35,361 bases of DNA from an uncultured Bacteroidales bacterium. Its GTDB lineage: Bacteria > Bacteroidota > Bacteroidia > Bacteroidales > Muribaculaceae. Of this stretch, positions 17,308 through 24,605 are shown one piece after another (position 1 is the first letter of the stretch; each line of letters starts with the position of its first letter). Position numbers and translations under genes: made by a program. The notes beneath the pieces were generated by a model, which was given only the letters and a program-made list of their open reading frames with translations, was not told where the DNA came from and ran no database searches. The stretch is taken from contig CADBBK010000027.1 in the NCBI GenBank assembly GCA_902792895.1, forward strand, positions 1-35,361. Reading direction: 5' to 3'.

Positions 17308-18963
17308 TTACTTCATGACCTTCTTGACAGTTACCTTGCCGTTCTCGTCGATGGTGCGGATGATGTTTACACCGTTCTCCATCTGGTTAACACGACGGCC
17401 ATCGATGGTGTAGATTTCGGTGGTCTTGACACCAGCGGCGGCAACCTCGCCAACCGAAGAGATCTTGTCCTCACCAATCTGTACACACATCACATACATG
17501 CCAGCGCTGCCGGGGATTTCCTCCCAGTTGTCGTCATACTGCACCTCCTGGGTGTAGAAAATGTAGGCATACATGTCGTCGTAGACTACCGAGAAGCCAC
17601 TGGACTTGAAGTTGTTCTCGCAGATCTGCTTGCTCCAAACCGTCTCGCCCACGTCATCGACCTTAACGACCATGAAGTTGGCACCATTCCAGCTCTGCAA
17701 GTTGCCATAGAGGAGTACCCAACCGTCTTCCTGCGGAATCACCTTGACAGGAGTCATGCCCCACATGTTGTTCTCATCGAGTGAGCGGCCGAAGAAGTAG
17801 TCATCGGGCCAGCAGAAGTTGCCACTGGCATCGAGTACATTGACATTCATGAAGTAGCTACCGAAGTCATACTCCCATGCTACCATTGCCATATCGAACT
17901 TCACACCCATAGCGGCCGAGCCGGCATCACCGTCCTCAGTGCCATTGCAGCTGGGGGCATTGTACAAGAAATCGCCATTGGGGGTCAGGTGGTTCAGCAC
18001 CTGGAATCCAGTGAAACTGTTGAGTACCCTGTAGGAAAGGAACAGTCCACCTTCCTCATCCACCTCGGTGAGCGGGGTGGGCATGTACATGCCACTGGAG
18101 AGAACCCTGTCCTCGATAGTGATGGGCTCACCCCAGTTATTGGTCAACTCACTATTGAGCATCTGCGCATCGAGGCCAGTATACTCATTGTCATAAACAA
18201 AGTAGATGTTGCCACCGGTAGAGGGCTTCATGACGAGAATCTTGGAAGCGATCGTCATAGGCTCTTCACGGGCTACCGTGCCATCCTGATTCAAGGACAC
18301 AACCATCCACTTGGCATCGGTGACATCCACCGAGTCGGGCATCTGCTGGTTGGGGAACCAGGGCGAGGGCGACCAGTTGTCCTCGGTGGCCTTCTCACGA
18401 TAGTACTCGGTGTGGTTGACAGCAGCATAGATGTTGTTGCCACTCACACAGATTTGGGGAGCAACGTCCTCGACTCCGAAAGCCGTATCATGAAGTTTCT
18501 GTGAGGGGAACAAAACACCGTCAACATCCCATACGGGTTCACCCTGCTGGGTGTAGCGGTAGAGGTAGGAGTATACATAATACTGATCCTCAGGATCGGT
18601 GCGAACATCGGTATAGGCCATCAGAATATCGCCATTGTCGGCGAGTGCCAGACCGTAGTCGGTAGTCCAAGTGCGGGTAGCCTTGTCACAGACGATGATA
18701 CCCTCGTCGCCGAACTTGGCATTGCCGTCGGCATCAAACACCTGGAGATGCAGCTGATAGGAGAAGACGTTGTCAACTCTCTCACCACGCAACCAAGTGA
18801 GCACGATGTTGCCCTCGGGAGTCATCAAAGTCTTCATCTGCACTTGTCCGTCAGCACCCTCCTTATCCAGTTGGATTGCATCAACGTCACTGGGATGCCA
18901 CTCGGCCATCATCATTGCCGAAGCAAAGACAGCCATTACAACAAAAGTAAAGAATTTTTTCAT
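17308..18963 (-). CDS. Secreted protein of unknown function with sorting-like tail
   Basis: I do not recognise the body of this 551-residue protein. It has a signal peptide (MKKFFTFVVMAVFASAMMMA), then about 470 residues rich in Trp, Asp and Gly with short beta-strand-like repeats (for example NGDILMAYTDVRTD, GGNIYFVYDNEYTG and GGLFLSYRVLN), which suggests a propeller or multi-blade fold. The end (TTEIYTIDGRRVNQMENGVN then a Lys-rich tail) matches a T9SS-type C-terminal sorting domain and resembles that of the protein at 10785-12632. It is transcribed alone, with a promoter at 19068-19098 and a terminator at 17238-17285. It is probably on the cell surface or released. Confidence 0.8.
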   Translation of the reverse strand: MKKFFTFVVMAVFASAMMMAEWHPSDVDAIQLDKEGADGQVQMKTLMTPEGNIVLTWLRGERVDNVFSYQLHLQVFDADGNAKFGDEGIIVCDKATRTWTTDYGLALADNGDILMAYTDVRTDPEDQYYVYSYLYRYTQQGEPVWDVDGVLFPSQKLHDTAFGVEDVAPQICVSGNNIYAAVNHTEYYREKATEDNWSPSPWFPNQQMPDSVDVTDAKWMVVSLNQDGTVAREEPMTIASKILVMKPSTGGNIYFVYDNEYTGLDAQMLNSELTNNWGEPITIEDRVLSSGMYMPTPLTEVDEEGGLFLSYRVLNSFTGFQVLNHLTPNGDFLYNAPSCNGTEDGDAGSAAMGVKFDMAMVAWEYDFGSYFMNVNVLDASGNFCWPDDYFFGRSLDENNMWGMTPVKVIPQEDGWVLLYGNLQSWNGANFMVVKVDDVGETVWSKQICENNFKSSGFSVVYDDMYAYIFYTQEVQYDDNWEEIPGSAGMYVMCVQIGEDKISSVGEVAAAGVKTTEIYTIDGRRVNQMENGVNIIRTIDENGKVTVKKVMK

Positions 18964-19067
18964 ACGCTTGATTATTAATATGGTTAAAATAAAGAAATTA
19001 CTTGAATCATTCGGTCTATGTTATGTGTGTTGGCACGGCTGATGCCATCGCAACATAAATACAGCTG

Positions 19068-19098
19068 CAAATTTACACAATAATTTTTCAAAAACAAC
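19068..19098 (-). promoter_or_regulatory. Promoter of the 551-aa secreted protein gene
   Basis: On the minus strand this is GTTG (19095-19098), 19 nt, then TAAATTTG (19068-19075), close to the TTTG-N19-TAnnTTTG consensus. It implies a roughly 100-nt 5' untranslated leader before the ATG at 18963. Confidence 0.6.
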
Positions 19099-19166
19099 CA
19101 GACAACACGCAAAAATAAAGGGAGAAACTACCCAAAATGGTATTTTTTCGGTCCCGAGAACGGCCC

Positions 19167-20387
19167 TTATCGGCTAGCGCGGTAGTAGAGAACGGCAGCG
19201 ATGATGATATAGACAAAGTTGGGAATCCACATCGCCACACGGGGGCTGGTATAACCCGACACGGCGAAGGTCGAGGTGACGGTCATGAACAGGATGTAGG
19301 AGAAACTGAGCAGCAGGCCCAGGCCGATGTTCAGGCCGATGCCTCCTCGCACCTTGCGCGATGATAGCGAGAGGCCGATGATGGTGAGGATGAATGCTGC
19401 AGCCGTCATGGCGATGCGCCGCTCGTACTCTATCTCGAAGTTCTTGATATTGGCTACGCCACGGGCCTTCTGCTTATTGATATACTCCTTGAGCTCGGGC
19501 GAGGTCATGGTCTGCTCATCATTCTTGGAGATGAGGAAGTCACGCGGATCGATGTTGAGCAAGGTGTCCATCACGGAGCCCTTGGTCATGGTCTCCTTCA
19601 GGCCGCTGAAGTCGCGGATGGTGTAGTTGCGCACGGTCCACAGGCCGACGGAGTCGTACTTGACGGTCTCGGCAGTGAGACGCGACTTGAGCGTGTTGCC
19701 GTCGAACTTCTCGAGAGAAAAGCGGAAGCCGCTGCGCGTGGTGTTGTCATAGCGCGACATGTAAGCCATCACTCCCGGCTTGACCTGCAACTGGATGTTG
19801 TCGCCATAGACTACCTCCTTGTTCTTCACCCACTTGTTGGTGTAGGCGATGCGCTCGACATTGGCAGGCGGGATGATGTAAGCCGCCAACAGATAACTGC
19901 CCAGGGCAATCACTGCCGCCGAGAACAGATACGGTACCGCCAGCCGGTGGAAACTGATACCGTTAGAGAGCATGGCGATGACCTCGCTGCGGTCGGCCAG
20001 GCGCGAGGTGAAGAAAATCACCGAGATGAAGGTGAACAGCGGGCTGAACTGGCTGAGCACGAAAGGCAGGAAGTTCATGAAGTACTGGAAGACGGTAGCC
20101 TTCCAGGGCGCAGTGAGCACGGCATCCAACTTCTCGTTGATGTCGAACATCACCACAATGGCAAACAGCAACAGGATGGCGAAGAAGAAGGTACCCAGGA
20201 AGTTCTTGATGATGTAGCGGTCGAAGCGCTTAACATAGTACCAGGGATAGCGCTTGCGCGAGGGCTCCGGAGCCTTGCTGGGCTCGGAGGGCTCGGAGAT
20301 CTCGGAGGGCTCGGAGGGCTCGGAGTTCTCAGAGGGCTCGGGAAGCGGTTGGCGGGTTTCTATGTCCTTGAGTTCTTCTTCCATCAC
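19167..20387 (-). CDS. LptF/LptG-family permease (YjgP/YjgQ) with repeat-derived N-terminus
   Basis: An inner-membrane subunit of the lipopolysaccharide export ABC system, 406 residues. The conserved region starts near residue 54 (FDRYIIKNFLGTFFFAILLL) with TM helices at about 62-82, 100-130 and 150-172, a periplasmic beta domain (about 180-310), and three TM helices at the C-terminus (about 325-402). Residues 18-43 are a low-complexity Ser-Glu-Pro stretch encoded by a 9-nt tandem repeat. After M1 and M2 there is no in-frame Met until M80, inside the first helix, so the stretch must be translated. The gene starts 6 nt after the tgt stop, so the two are probably translationally coupled. Whether it is LptF or LptG is not decided here. 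Confidence 0.92.
   Translation of the reverse strand: MMEEELKDIETRQPLPEPSENSEPSEPSEISEPSEPSKAPEPSRKRYPWYYVKRFDRYIIKNFLGTFFFAILLLFAIVVMFDINEKLDAVLTAPWKATVFQYFMNFLPFVLSQFSPLFTFISVIFFTSRLADRSEVIAMLSNGISFHRLAVPYLFSAAVIALGSYLLAAYIIPPANVERIAYTNKWVKNKEVVYGDNIQLQVKPGVMAYMSRYDNTTRSGFRFSLEKFDGNTLKSRLTAETVKYDSVGLWTVRNYTIRDFSGLKETMTKGSVMDTLLNIDPRDFLISKNDEQTMTSPELKEYINKQKARGVANIKNFEIEYERRIAMTAAAFILTIIGLSLSSRKVRGGIGLNIGLGLLLSFSYILFMTVTSTFAVSGYTSPRVAMWIPNFVYIIIAAVLYYRASR
20281..20343. repeat. 9-nt tandem repeat inside the lptF-like gene
   Basis: There are seven units of nine bases, mostly ggctcggag with variants atctcggag, ttctcagag and ggctcggga. Read on the minus strand it encodes Ser-Glu-Pro/Ile/Asn triplets. 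The same ctcggag core is tandemly repeated at 30935-30970, outside any gene. Length changes in whole units would keep the reading frame. Confidence 0.9.
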
Positions 20388-20393
20388 TTCTTA

Positions 20394-21524
20394 TTACAGG
20401 CGTTGCTGAACGTCGTGGAGCATCTGGCGTTTCCAAGCGGGGAAGTCGCCCTCGATGATGTGCTTGCGTGCCTCGCCCACGAGCCACAGGTAGAAAGCCA
20501 GGTTATGGATGCTGGCAATCTGCATGGCGAGGATTTCCTGGGCGATGAACAGGTGGCGCACATAGGCCTTGCTGTAGATGTGGTCGACGATGGAAGGACC
20601 GTCCTCCTGCAAGGGCGAGAAGTCGTCGGCCCACTTCTTGTTGCGCATGTTCATGATGCCATGGCGGGTGAAAAGCATGCCGTTGCGGCCGTTGCGGGTG
20701 GGCATCACACAGTCCATCATGTCCACACCGCGGTCGATGGCCTCGAGCATGTTGGCAGGCGTGCCCACACCCATCAGGTAGCGGGGACGGTCCTGCGGCA
20801 AGATGTCGTTGACTATCTCAATCATCTCATACATCACCTCGGTGGGCTCACCCACGGCAAGGCCGCCGATGGCATTGCCGTCGGCGCCGAGGTCGGCAAC
20901 AAACTTGGAGGATTCCTCTCGCAGGTCTTTATAGACGCAGCCCTGCACGATGGGGAAATAGGCCTGGCTGTGGCAATATCGGGGCTGGGTGTTCTTGAAA
21001 TGTTTCCAACCACGGGCGAGCCAGTTGTGCGTCAGCGTGAGCGACTTGCGGGCATAGCTGTAGTCGCTGGTGCCCGGGGGACACTCGTCGAGGGCCATCA
21101 TGATGTCGCTGCCGATGCTGCGCTCGATGTCCACCACCTTCTCGGGAGTAAACAGGTGCTTGCTGCCATCGATGTGGCTGCGGAAAGTCACGCCCTCGTC
21201 GGTCAACTTGCGGTTCTCGGCGAGCGAGAAAACCTGGAACCCGCCGCTGTCAGTCAAGATGGGGCGGTCCCAGCCGTTGAACTTGTGAAGACCACCGGCG
21301 CGCTCGATGATGTCCATGCCGGGGCGCAGATAGAGGTGGTAGGTATTGCCCAGGATAATCTGTGCCTTGATGTCCTCACGCAGTTCGGTCATGTGTACGG
21401 CCTTAACCGCTCCCACCGTGCCCACAGGCATGAAGATGGGAGTCTCTATCTGGCCGTGGTCGGTGGTGATGAGGCCAGCGCGGGCATTGGTGCCGCTGGG
21501 GGTGGCTATGAGTTGATAGTCCAT
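20394..21524 (-). CDS. tgt: tRNA-guanine transglycosylase (queuine/preQ1)
   Basis: Exchanges the anticodon wobble guanine of tRNA-Asp, -Asn, -His and -Tyr for preQ1 on the way to queuosine. It is 376 residues. D92 in LTDSGGFQVFSL and the nucleophile D271 in DMMDCVMPTRNGRNG are present, as are the LGNTYHLYLRPG and MALDECPPG blocks. The zinc site is unusual: the Cys-x-Cys-x2-Cys cluster of canonical enzymes is replaced by EDGPSIVDHIYSKAY (307-321) with no cysteine, while the fourth ligand H340 (SIHNLAFY) is kept. This may be typical of Bacteroidetes. It is followed after 6 nt by the lptF-like gene. Confidence 0.97.
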   Translation of the reverse strand: MDYQLIATPSGTNARAGLITTDHGQIETPIFMPVGTVGAVKAVHMTELREDIKAQIILGNTYHLYLRPGMDIIERAGGLHKFNGWDRPILTDSGGFQVFSLAENRKLTDEGVTFRSHIDGSKHLFTPEKVVDIERSIGSDIMMALDECPPGTSDYSYARKSLTLTHNWLARGWKHFKNTQPRYCHSQAYFPIVQGCVYKDLREESSKFVADLGADGNAIGGLAVGEPTEVMYEMIEIVNDILPQDRPRYLMGVGTPANMLEAIDRGVDMMDCVMPTRNGRNGMLFTRHGIMNMRNKKWADDFSPLQEDGPSIVDHIYSKAYVRHLFIAQEILAMQIASIHNLAFYLWLVGEARKHIIEGDFPAWKRQMLHDVQQRL

Positions 21525-21550
21525 TCAGTCGTTAATTCTAAAAAAACGCA

Positions 21551-21558
21551 CAAAGGTA
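21551..21558 (-). promoter_or_regulatory. -7 box of the tgt-lptF promoter
   Basis: The minus-strand sequence is TACCTTTG, a full match to TAnnTTTG, 27 nt before the tgt ATG. No TTTG occurs at the ideal -33 spacing. Confidence 0.68.
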
Positions 21559-21608
21559 ATGAAAAAAATAGTATTAGCTGGCAGCTAACTTGATTGCGCG
21601 GAAGAATA

Positions 21609-21686
21609 AACACGAATTTCGCTAATTTTAACGAAATTCACAAAGCATGCTTCGTGTCATTCGCTGCAATTAGCGAAATCCGTGTT
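21609..21686. repeat. Foldback repeat between the coiled-coil gene and tgt
   Basis: AACACGAATTTCGCTAATT (21609-21627) is an inverted copy of 21668-21686 with 18 of 19 matches. Inside lie a near-palindrome around AAAGCATGCTT and further short complementary tracts, so most of the 78 bases could fold. It may act as terminator for the coiled-coil gene (minus strand). It looks like a dispersed palindromic element unrelated in sequence to the one at 4591-4655. Confidence 0.75.
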
Positions 21687-21706
21687 AAAGTTGTCGGTCA
21701 GGGGAA

Positions 21707-22315
21707 TTATTTGTATTTCTCCATTTCCTTGCGGGCCTTCTCGAGATTGGCCTCGGCCTTCTTCAGATTGTTGACGGCCTTCTCGTAGTCCTTCTGAGCC
21801 TTGAGATTCTGCTTGGCGACCTTCTCTTCAAACTTCCTCTGCTCGGTCTCCATCTTGAGCATCTTCTCGCTGTTGCCCTGTGCCTTGGCTACCTTCTCGT
21901 TGAGTTTCTGGCGCTCCTGGACTTGCTTCTCGGGCAGTTCGTTCATCTTCTTCTGGGCCTCGGTCTGCTTTTTCTGAGCATCTTTCACCTTGTCAACAGC
22001 CTTGTTGTACTTCTCGGTGGCCTTCTGGCGCTTCTCGATCTGCTGTTGCTGCTTCTTAGCCTCTTTCTCGGCCTTCTTGGCTTCCTTTTCCTTCTTCTCG
22101 GCAGCCTTCTTAGCCTCCTTGGCTTTCTTCTCCTGCTCCTTGAAGGCGTCCTTCTGCTTCTTGGCTGCCTCGGCCTGCTTCTTGGCGGCATCAGCATCCT
22201 TAGCATACTGATTCTGCTGCTGCTCAAGGTTCTGCGGAGTCTCGTAGTTCTGTGCCAAAGCGGCAGGTGCTGCGGCGAAGCAGCAGAGCACTGCCATCAA
22301 AAATAATTTCTTCAT
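21707..22315 (-). CDS. Secreted Lys/Glu/Ala/Gln-rich coiled-coil protein
   Basis: I do not recognise a named family. The protein is 202 residues with a signal peptide (MKKLFLMAVLCCFAAAPAALAQ), and the rest (about 30-200) is almost one continuous charged coiled coil with repeated KKxxEAxKK patterns, with no Pro beyond residue 35 except in NELPEKQ. It should be periplasmic and elongated, perhaps a spacer, scaffold or stress protein. Low-complexity composition makes database matches unreliable. It is transcribed alone from a consensus promoter (22357-22387) and followed by the foldback repeat at 21609-21686. Confidence 0.8.
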   Translation of the reverse strand: MKKLFLMAVLCCFAAAPAALAQNYETPQNLEQQQNQYAKDADAAKKQAEAAKKQKDAFKEQEKKAKEAKKAAEKKEKEAKKAEKEAKKQQQQIEKRQKATEKYNKAVDKVKDAQKKQTEAQKKMNELPEKQVQERQKLNEKVAKAQGNSEKMLKMETEQRKFEEKVAKQNLKAQKDYEKAVNNLKKAEANLEKARKEMEKYK

Positions 22316-22356
22316 AAACGTAGTGTATTATAAAATTAAACTTTGATTTACTTTTG

Positions 22357-22387
22357 CAAAGATAGAGCAAGTTGAACTCATAGCAAA
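22357..22387 (-). promoter_or_regulatory. Consensus promoter of the coiled-coil protein gene
   Basis: On the minus strand this is TTTG (22384-22387), exactly 19 nt, then TATCTTTG (22357-22364): a perfect match to the Bacteroidetes primary-sigma promoter consensus. Confidence 0.85.
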
Positions 22388-22519
22388 AACAAATCGTTCA
22401 TTTTATGCAGAAGAACCACTTGCCTATCGCCAATTATCTGACAACGACACGACTTTGACTACAGCAATCTAAAAATGTTTAAAATCAAATTCATGTTTTT
22501 TGTGTGCGAAACCGAACGA

Positions 22520-23422
22520 CTAGTTGTGATCATCGAGCTTAAAGGTGACAGGTAATATGTACCATACTTTAACCGGTTTACCATTCACTTTAGCAGGCCT
22601 GAATCTTGGAAGCGACCTACAAACGCGTATAGCCTCAAGATCAAGATCAATGTCCAACGATTCCAAAATACTGACTTCGCTAATATTCCCTTTTTCATCC
22701 ACAACGAACTTAACGACAACTCTACCCTGAGATCCTCTCCTTTTAGCAGCAGCCGGATACTTGAGATGATCTCTTAAAAACTTCATCAGATTATTCTCCC
22801 CTCCAGGGAATTCAGGAAACTCCACTTTGTCCTCTGGCATCAAGCTTTGTTCAAATATCGTTCTTTTGTTCTGAAAACCGGACCACTGTTTTTGGGCTGG
22901 CTGTTTTTCGTCTTGCTGTTTTTGGACTGGCTGTTTTTCGTCTTCAAATAGTTTGAATTTAACTGGCAGCGAGTAGAACACATTCACAGGTTCCCCATTT
23001 TGGTATCCAGGGGTAAATTTAGGCAACAACTGGCAGACTCGGACGGCCTCTTGATCAAGATATTCATTCACCGGTCGAGCTACTTTGACACGGCCCACAT
23101 TACCCTCCTTATCTACAATGAACTGCACCACTACTCGTCCCTCGACACTATCCCTTGCAGCCTCAAGGGGATAATTGATATTCTCATTGATAAATTTCAT
23201 CAAAGCGGCCTCTCCACCAGGGAATTCAGGCTTTTGCTCCACGCTCATGAAAACTTCACTTTGATCTATCGTGTCTTCGTCATAAGCACTTATGCCAGAT
23301 TGGCCAAAAATCATCTCTCCAGCCGATATACTTCCACAAGCTGAGAACCATAAAATCATTAGTCCCAAACACTTAGCGACAGAATCACTTTTGAATATAT
23401 GCTTTAATCTGATGCAAAACAT
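22520..23422 (-). CDS. Protein with two tandem TonB C-terminal domains
   Basis: A 300-residue exported protein with a hydrophobic segment at 19-29 that may be a lipobox (FSAC, C29). It has two TonB_C domains, at about 65-158 and 203-296, both with PEFPGGE, GRVVV-F-VD-GN, EAVRVC/EAIRVC and LPKF/LPRF, joined by a Gln/Lys linker with a short internal repeat (DEKQPVQKQQ, DEKQPAQKQ). It lacks the inner-membrane anchor plus Pro-rich spacer of a genuine TonB, so it probably does not energise receptors by itself and may instead bind receptor TonB boxes or act structurally. Its DNA is visibly more A/T-rich than its neighbours. It has its own consensus promoter. Confidence 0.85.
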   Translation of the reverse strand: MFCIRLKHIFKSDSVAKCLGLMILWFSACGSISAGEMIFGQSGISAYDEDTIDQSEVFMSVEQKPEFPGGEAALMKFINENINYPLEAARDSVEGRVVVQFIVDKEGNVGRVKVARPVNEYLDQEAVRVCQLLPKFTPGYQNGEPVNVFYSLPVKFKLFEDEKQPVQKQQDEKQPAQKQWSGFQNKRTIFEQSLMPEDKVEFPEFPGGENNLMKFLRDHLKYPAAAKRRGSQGRVVVKFVVDEKGNISEVSILESLDIDLDLEAIRVCRSLPRFRPAKVNGKPVKVWYILPVTFKLDDHN

Positions 23423-23477
23423 AAGGCGAATGGATTTATTATGTCATTTCATTATTACACTAGTATAATTTCAATGG

Positions 23478-23508
23478 CAAAAATAACACAGTTTTTTGAA
23501 TTTGCAAA
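23478..23508 (-). promoter_or_regulatory. Consensus promoter of the double TonB_C gene
   Basis: On the minus strand this is TTTG (23505-23508), exactly 19 nt, then TATTTTTG (23478-23485). It lies 56 nt before the ATG at 23422 and separates this gene from the radical SAM gene upstream. Confidence 0.82.
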
Positions 23509-23551
23509 ATTTTGCGTCTCAATTAGCCGAACACATCATTGGTATAGATAA

Positions 23552-24184
23552 TCAAAGTACGCGGCGCTGATAGGTGAATTCATCGATGCGGGTGACACCG
23601 ATGGACTCAAGGTTCTGGCGGCTGCGGTTCACGTCATCGTCGGTGTTGAAGTCAGGGATGTGAGGCAGGCGCACGACGATGCGGTCGGCCATGCCGTCGT
23701 GGCCCAGGAGCCACTGCAGGTTGTCGAGCGTGCGCTGGTTGTCCTGCCCCGTGTAGCGGCGGTAGATGTCGGGGTTCAGGTCCTTGATGTCGATGTAGTA
23801 TTCATGGATGTGGGGCAGCAGGCGCTCGAGGTGATGACGCTCGACATTGAGGGCGGTCTCGATGGTGAAGTGCCACTCGGGCGGCGCCATGCGGCAGAAG
23901 GCGTCAATGAACTCGCTGCGGATGGCCGGTTCCCCGCCGCCGAAGGTGATCCCCCCTCCCGTGGCGAGGAAGTAGAGGTTGTCAATCATCACCTCGTCGA
24001 GCAACTCGGCAGGAGTGGCCGTCCTTGAGAAACCATCGGGCCTCAAGCACTGGGCATTCAGGCAGTATTGGCACCTCAACGTGCAGCCGTGGAAGGCGAC
24101 CAGTGTGGTCACTCCCTGCCCGTCCACCGCCAGCCGATGACGAGCCACCCCGATAATCGGCACCCTATATTCCTCTTCACTCAT
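23552..24184 (-). CDS. Small PflA-like radical SAM protein
   Basis: A 210-residue radical SAM protein of the glycyl-radical-enzyme-activase type. The cluster motif is C34-x3-C38-x2-C41 (HGCTLRCQYC); the SAM-binding FGGGEP (81-86) and later YIDIKDLNPDIYRRYTG are also typical of activases. It has no second ferredoxin-like cluster insert and is shorter than PflA or NrdG. No glycyl radical enzyme is encoded in the window. Its start codon overlaps the end of the upstream 137-residue gene by 8 nt, which argues for coupled translation and a shared pathway with the Cys-motif proteins. Substrate is unknown. Confidence 0.88.
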   Translation of the reverse strand: MSEEEYRVPIIGVARHRLAVDGQGVTTLVAFHGCTLRCQYCLNAQCLRPDGFSRTATPAELLDEVMIDNLYFLATGGGITFGGGEPAIRSEFIDAFCRMAPPEWHFTIETALNVERHHLERLLPHIHEYYIDIKDLNPDIYRRYTGQDNQRTLDNLQWLLGHDGMADRIVVRLPHIPDFNTDDDVNRSRQNLESIGVTRIDEFTYQRRVL

Positions 24185-24590
24185 CTAATCGTTCGACATC
24201 CTCACCTTTACGAAAGTCTGTTGTATCAACTATTTTGCCAGATTCAATCCTCTCGTCGCCAATAGAGTCATCCATAGCACATGAATCCTCCACAAACACG
24301 ACCTCGCCCCGGAGTTCATCATTGCCACCTTTATTCAGTTGATCGCATGACGTGGCGGTAAAACTCATCAGGCCAAGGCTAACGCCAGCAATGAGGGCGG
24401 CCTTGCCGTTTGAGCGGCGTCGGGCGATTTCACGCTCCAAGTAGCGCATCTCGCTCTCACATGCTGGACATGTGCCCGAGCAATCTCCCTCGTGGTGACA
24501 CTCGCGAGGGGCATAGACGATACCGTTGGCACGCGCAATGTCAAGCCGAATCGCCTTGAGCGTGTTGCAGATATGTTTACCGTGCTTCAT
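24177..24590 (-). CDS. Cys-motif membrane protein, shortened paralogue of its neighbour
   Basis: A 137-residue protein with no named function that I recognise. Residues 1-73 are nearly identical in pattern to the N-terminal part of the 24606-25283 product: a helical start, then C31-x5-C37-x3-C41-x2-C44 (ECHHEGDCSGTCPACE), a basic helix, and a hydrophobic segment (about 62-80). The TonB_C domain is missing and is replaced by an acidic tail of about 55 residues. The Cys pattern could bind zinc or an iron-sulfur cluster; this is inference. It arose by tandem duplication (see the repeat entries) and overlaps the radical SAM gene by 8 nt. Confidence 0.78.
   Translation of the reverse strand: MKHGKHICNTLKAIRLDIARANGIVYAPRECHHEGDCSGTCPACESEMRYLEREIARRRSNGKAALIAGVSLGLMSFTATSCDQLNKGGNDELRGEVVFVEDSCAMDDSIGDERIESGKIVDTTDFRKGEDVERLDE
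24372..24590 (-). repeat. Duplicated 219-bp segment, copy in the 137-aa gene
   Basis: This stretch is highly similar to 25056-25274 at a constant offset of 684 bases, with no evident indel (for example both share TAGCGCATCTCGCTCTCACA, at 24442 and 25126). It covers the start codon through the membrane segment. Confidence 0.85.
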
Positions 24591-24605
24591 AGCCGTTTTC
24601 TTTAG

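Noticed and set aside
19947-21593. 548-residue open frame on the plus strand opposite lptF and tgt
   Set aside because: It is a shadow of two conserved genes in a GC-rich region, with typical His/Val/Gly/Glu shadow composition.
21923-22306. Leu-rich 127-residue plus-strand frame that looks like a membrane protein
   Set aside because: It is the complement of Lys/Gln-rich coiled-coil codons, which always reads as Leu/Phe-rich.
22520-23422. Genuine TonB protein
   Set aside because: It lacks the proline-rich spacer and a standard inner-membrane anchor, and carries two C-terminal domains.
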